This document shows positions 62,051 through 64,000 of a stretch of DNA of 64,000 nucleotides, in pieces. The DNA is from Medicago truncatula (Eukaryota; Streptophyta; Magnoliopsida; Fabales; Fabaceae), in NCBI RefSeq assembly GCF_003473485.1, contig NC_053045.1, positions 57,268,494 through 57,332,493 on the forward strand, written 5' to 3'. Numbering within the stretch: position 1 is the stretch's first letter; each line of letters opens with the position of its first letter. The notes below the pieces were generated by a model. That model saw nothing but the letters and a program-made list of their open reading frames with translations, was not told where the DNA came from and did not search any database. A program made the translations under genes and the position numbers.

Positions 62051-64000
62051 CAAAAACGGGTTTTTGTTATTTTTGGCGTAATAAATAAAAAATAAAAACC
62101 AAACACAGCGCAAAGTTTCGCACGAGTGCAAGCTCTTTTCGTGTGAACGGCTTACGTTACGTTCATTAAGCTTGTGAAAAATTGAAATGGTATGAAACTC
62201 TCCATTTTAATTACCAAACTATATAAAAAATTAAAATGCAATAATTGAAGTTTATGATATTGATTTTCCAGAAAGACTATAATAATAATTTGAAGTTTCT
62301 TTGAAGAAATTAAAGTCTTATCAATAATTGTTTTATTCGACACTTAGAATTAGGTTCTACTTAACAAATTGTTTTCTGTTTAAGCTCAATAATTGATTTT
62401 GTTGGACTTGAGATCATTGAGTTGATGTCGTTGAATGACCTTTTAGTACCTACTTCCGTCAATTGCGGTCTTCTTCTTTGTCGTTTGCAAGCTTCTTCTC
62501 CTGATGAATGAGGGTGGTGTACCTCCATGTGCTCCAACACTCAAGGTGGCGTGGGACGATAAGTGTACATGTGAAAAGTGAATCTAACTGAACTCGGGCA
62601 TATAAGCAAAATATTTATAGTGGAGGTTTAAGGACTTGGTCCTTGTACCTTTACGTGGACAATTGTTCTAGAAGGACAATCATGGTCCTTTGAGAGACAA
62701 CTGCAAGTGTTTGGTTCCTAGTAGATTGGTGTCGTGAATCTTACTGGGTGTTCATATTTGGTCTCGTGGACTTTTGTGCCTTTGACCTTTTTAACTATTC
62801 TCTTTTGGTTCTCTTTGTTCCCATGTCAAGGCCATGTGGACTCCTTTCGTGAGGAGCCCTTTGGAACATATGTGTACTTGAACGTCGGCCGATACCAAGA
62901 TAATAATCATTTGAACTCAATAACTTGATTAAACTCTATTTCCTTTTTGAAAATGTAAAACCAAGTAATAAAAAAAAACGAAGAACAAACTAATGCAGGA
63001 GAAGAAACATGATATGGGGGTAAAGGAAAATCATGACAAGGTATCAATGAACATAAGTATTGAGTATGTGGTATTTATATCGTTAAATCCACTAAACAAA
63101 TTAGAGTTATGGTCGGATTCATTCATGTATTATGGTAATAATTATAAGTTAAATGTGTACAAAAAAAAAATTATAAGTTAAATCTAATTAAATACCCAAA
63201 ACCATCCTAAAAGACTAGTTCAAGCTAGTTAGCTGATAAAAGCAGTCTTTGAAGATTAAGTTTACGAAATTATGACTTATACAACATAAACTCAACTCAA
63301 TTGCATTCAACTACCGAATACATGTTTCGTCAATTTTATTTACTTAGGATTAATGAGTCAAAACTAATTAATGTCAAATTTGAACTTATATGGTAGCATT
63401 ATCAATAAAAAAATATATTCATTTACGACAATCTTTAAAAAAAAAGTTAAAGACGGATACAAATTTCCGTCAAATTTTGGTCCCTCTAAACCTTATTCAT
63501 TTTCTTTCATAATTGTATTTAGAGGACCTAAAAATGGAGAGTCACCAATCAAATCCGACTTAATGGAGTTTCATAAATCTGACTTAAATTCGTACCTTGT
63601 GATCTAAAAATAAATTTTTTTTAGGTCAGCCTTATTCTTTTTTGTTTTTGTTTACATAGGCCAACCTTATTCGTTTAGGAGTTACCAATCAAATCTAATT
63701 AATATCATGGCTTGACTTATACAAATGTACTTTCAAAAGCGTCTCAAAATTTTTTAATTTTTAAGTTAAATTTAATGTAATCCGCTTAAACATAATGGTT
63801 GAAGAAGGAAAGACTAACATTTTTTAAACCAACATAAGGCTGAATATCAATTAATTACCCTGATTATTGTTTAAGCCAACTATATTTTTTTTTAGGATAT
63901 TTTTTTGTCAGGTAATCCAGTGGCTAAAATTCGCCAAGATAAATAAGTGAAGAGTCCGCGATTCGAACCCGGATCACCTGCATATAACAATGCATGTCTC
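62051..64000. other. Intergenic region beyond the SYD promoter
   Basis: I see no intact gene. Bases 62051-62200 are the SYD promoter. Around 62600-62930 there is a more GC-balanced tract without a supported frame. From 63000 the DNA is AT-rich. The last 100 bases hold a tRNA-like motif (see next entry). Confidence 0.55.
63900..64000 (-). repeat. tRNA-derived SINE-like end at the window edge
   Basis: On the minus strand 'ccgggttcgaatcgcgg' at about 63955-63975 contains a consensus pol III B box (GGTTCGAATC), with 'gcaggtgatc' before it. The part that would hold the A box is cut off by the window end. It does not look like a complete tRNA within the bases shown. It may be a SINE or a tRNA-like repeat. 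Confidence 0.35.

Overview
The window is nuclear plant DNA. Genes are split by AT-rich introns with plant-type splice sites, intergenic DNA is AT-rich, and there are many small transposons. The proteins and the repeat families look like a legume, most likely Medicago; that assignment is my inference from the protein and repeat character and was not tested by a search. There are no bacterial features and no CRISPR arrays.

Layout, left to right. 1-2600: repeat-rich DNA with a decayed LINE RNase H fragment. 2722-5988 (+): an 18-exon ERD6-like sugar transporter. 5989-9500: intergenic DNA with a MITE-like element and a cluster of hairpin-forming repeats. 9559-13642 (+): an SR splicing factor of the SCL28 type with an internally repeated RS domain. 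16407-20231 (+): the plastid enzyme DXS, first step of the MEP isoprenoid pathway, with a transposon nested inside another in intron 7. 21224-21733 (-): a small heavy-metal-associated isoprenylated protein (HIPP). 23606-23677 (-): tRNA-Pro(UGG). 25343-28207 (-): a J-domain/DUF3444 co-chaperone with introns only in its 5' UTR. 31200-33600: broken copia and LINE pieces, one split by a Stowaway MITE. 33894-35771 (-): an intronless PLS-class PPR protein. 36068-40307: a complete 4.24-kb Mutator-like transposon with long TIRs and an exact 9-bp target duplication; its cargo is a plant mobile domain (PMD) gene, not a transposase. 40932-60993 (-): the SWI/SNF ATPase SPLAYED (SYD), 34 coding exons and 3,265 codons, with its first 5' UTR exon near 62.0 kb. 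62.1-64 kb: intergenic.

The host genes are unrelated housekeeping or regulatory genes (sugar transport, splicing, isoprenoid synthesis, metal binding, proteostasis, organelle RNA processing, chromatin remodelling) and form no operon or cluster. What ties the window together is repeated insertion by Mutator-like elements. The PMD element, a 376-bp MITE inside its own gene, and a 132-bp MITE in the DXS intron each have long inverted ends and a 9-bp target duplication (exact for the first two, 8 of 9 for the third); the 49.6-kb element is a weaker fourth case. The PMD element is the most interesting object: its gene has lost its reading frame in two places although its ends are well preserved, and its subterminal DNA carries a small array of near-palindromic motifs. 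A second theme is three GC-AG introns, one in the transporter and two in SYD. All coordinates and frames were worked out by hand; exon phases sum correctly for every multi-exon gene except the broken PMD gene.
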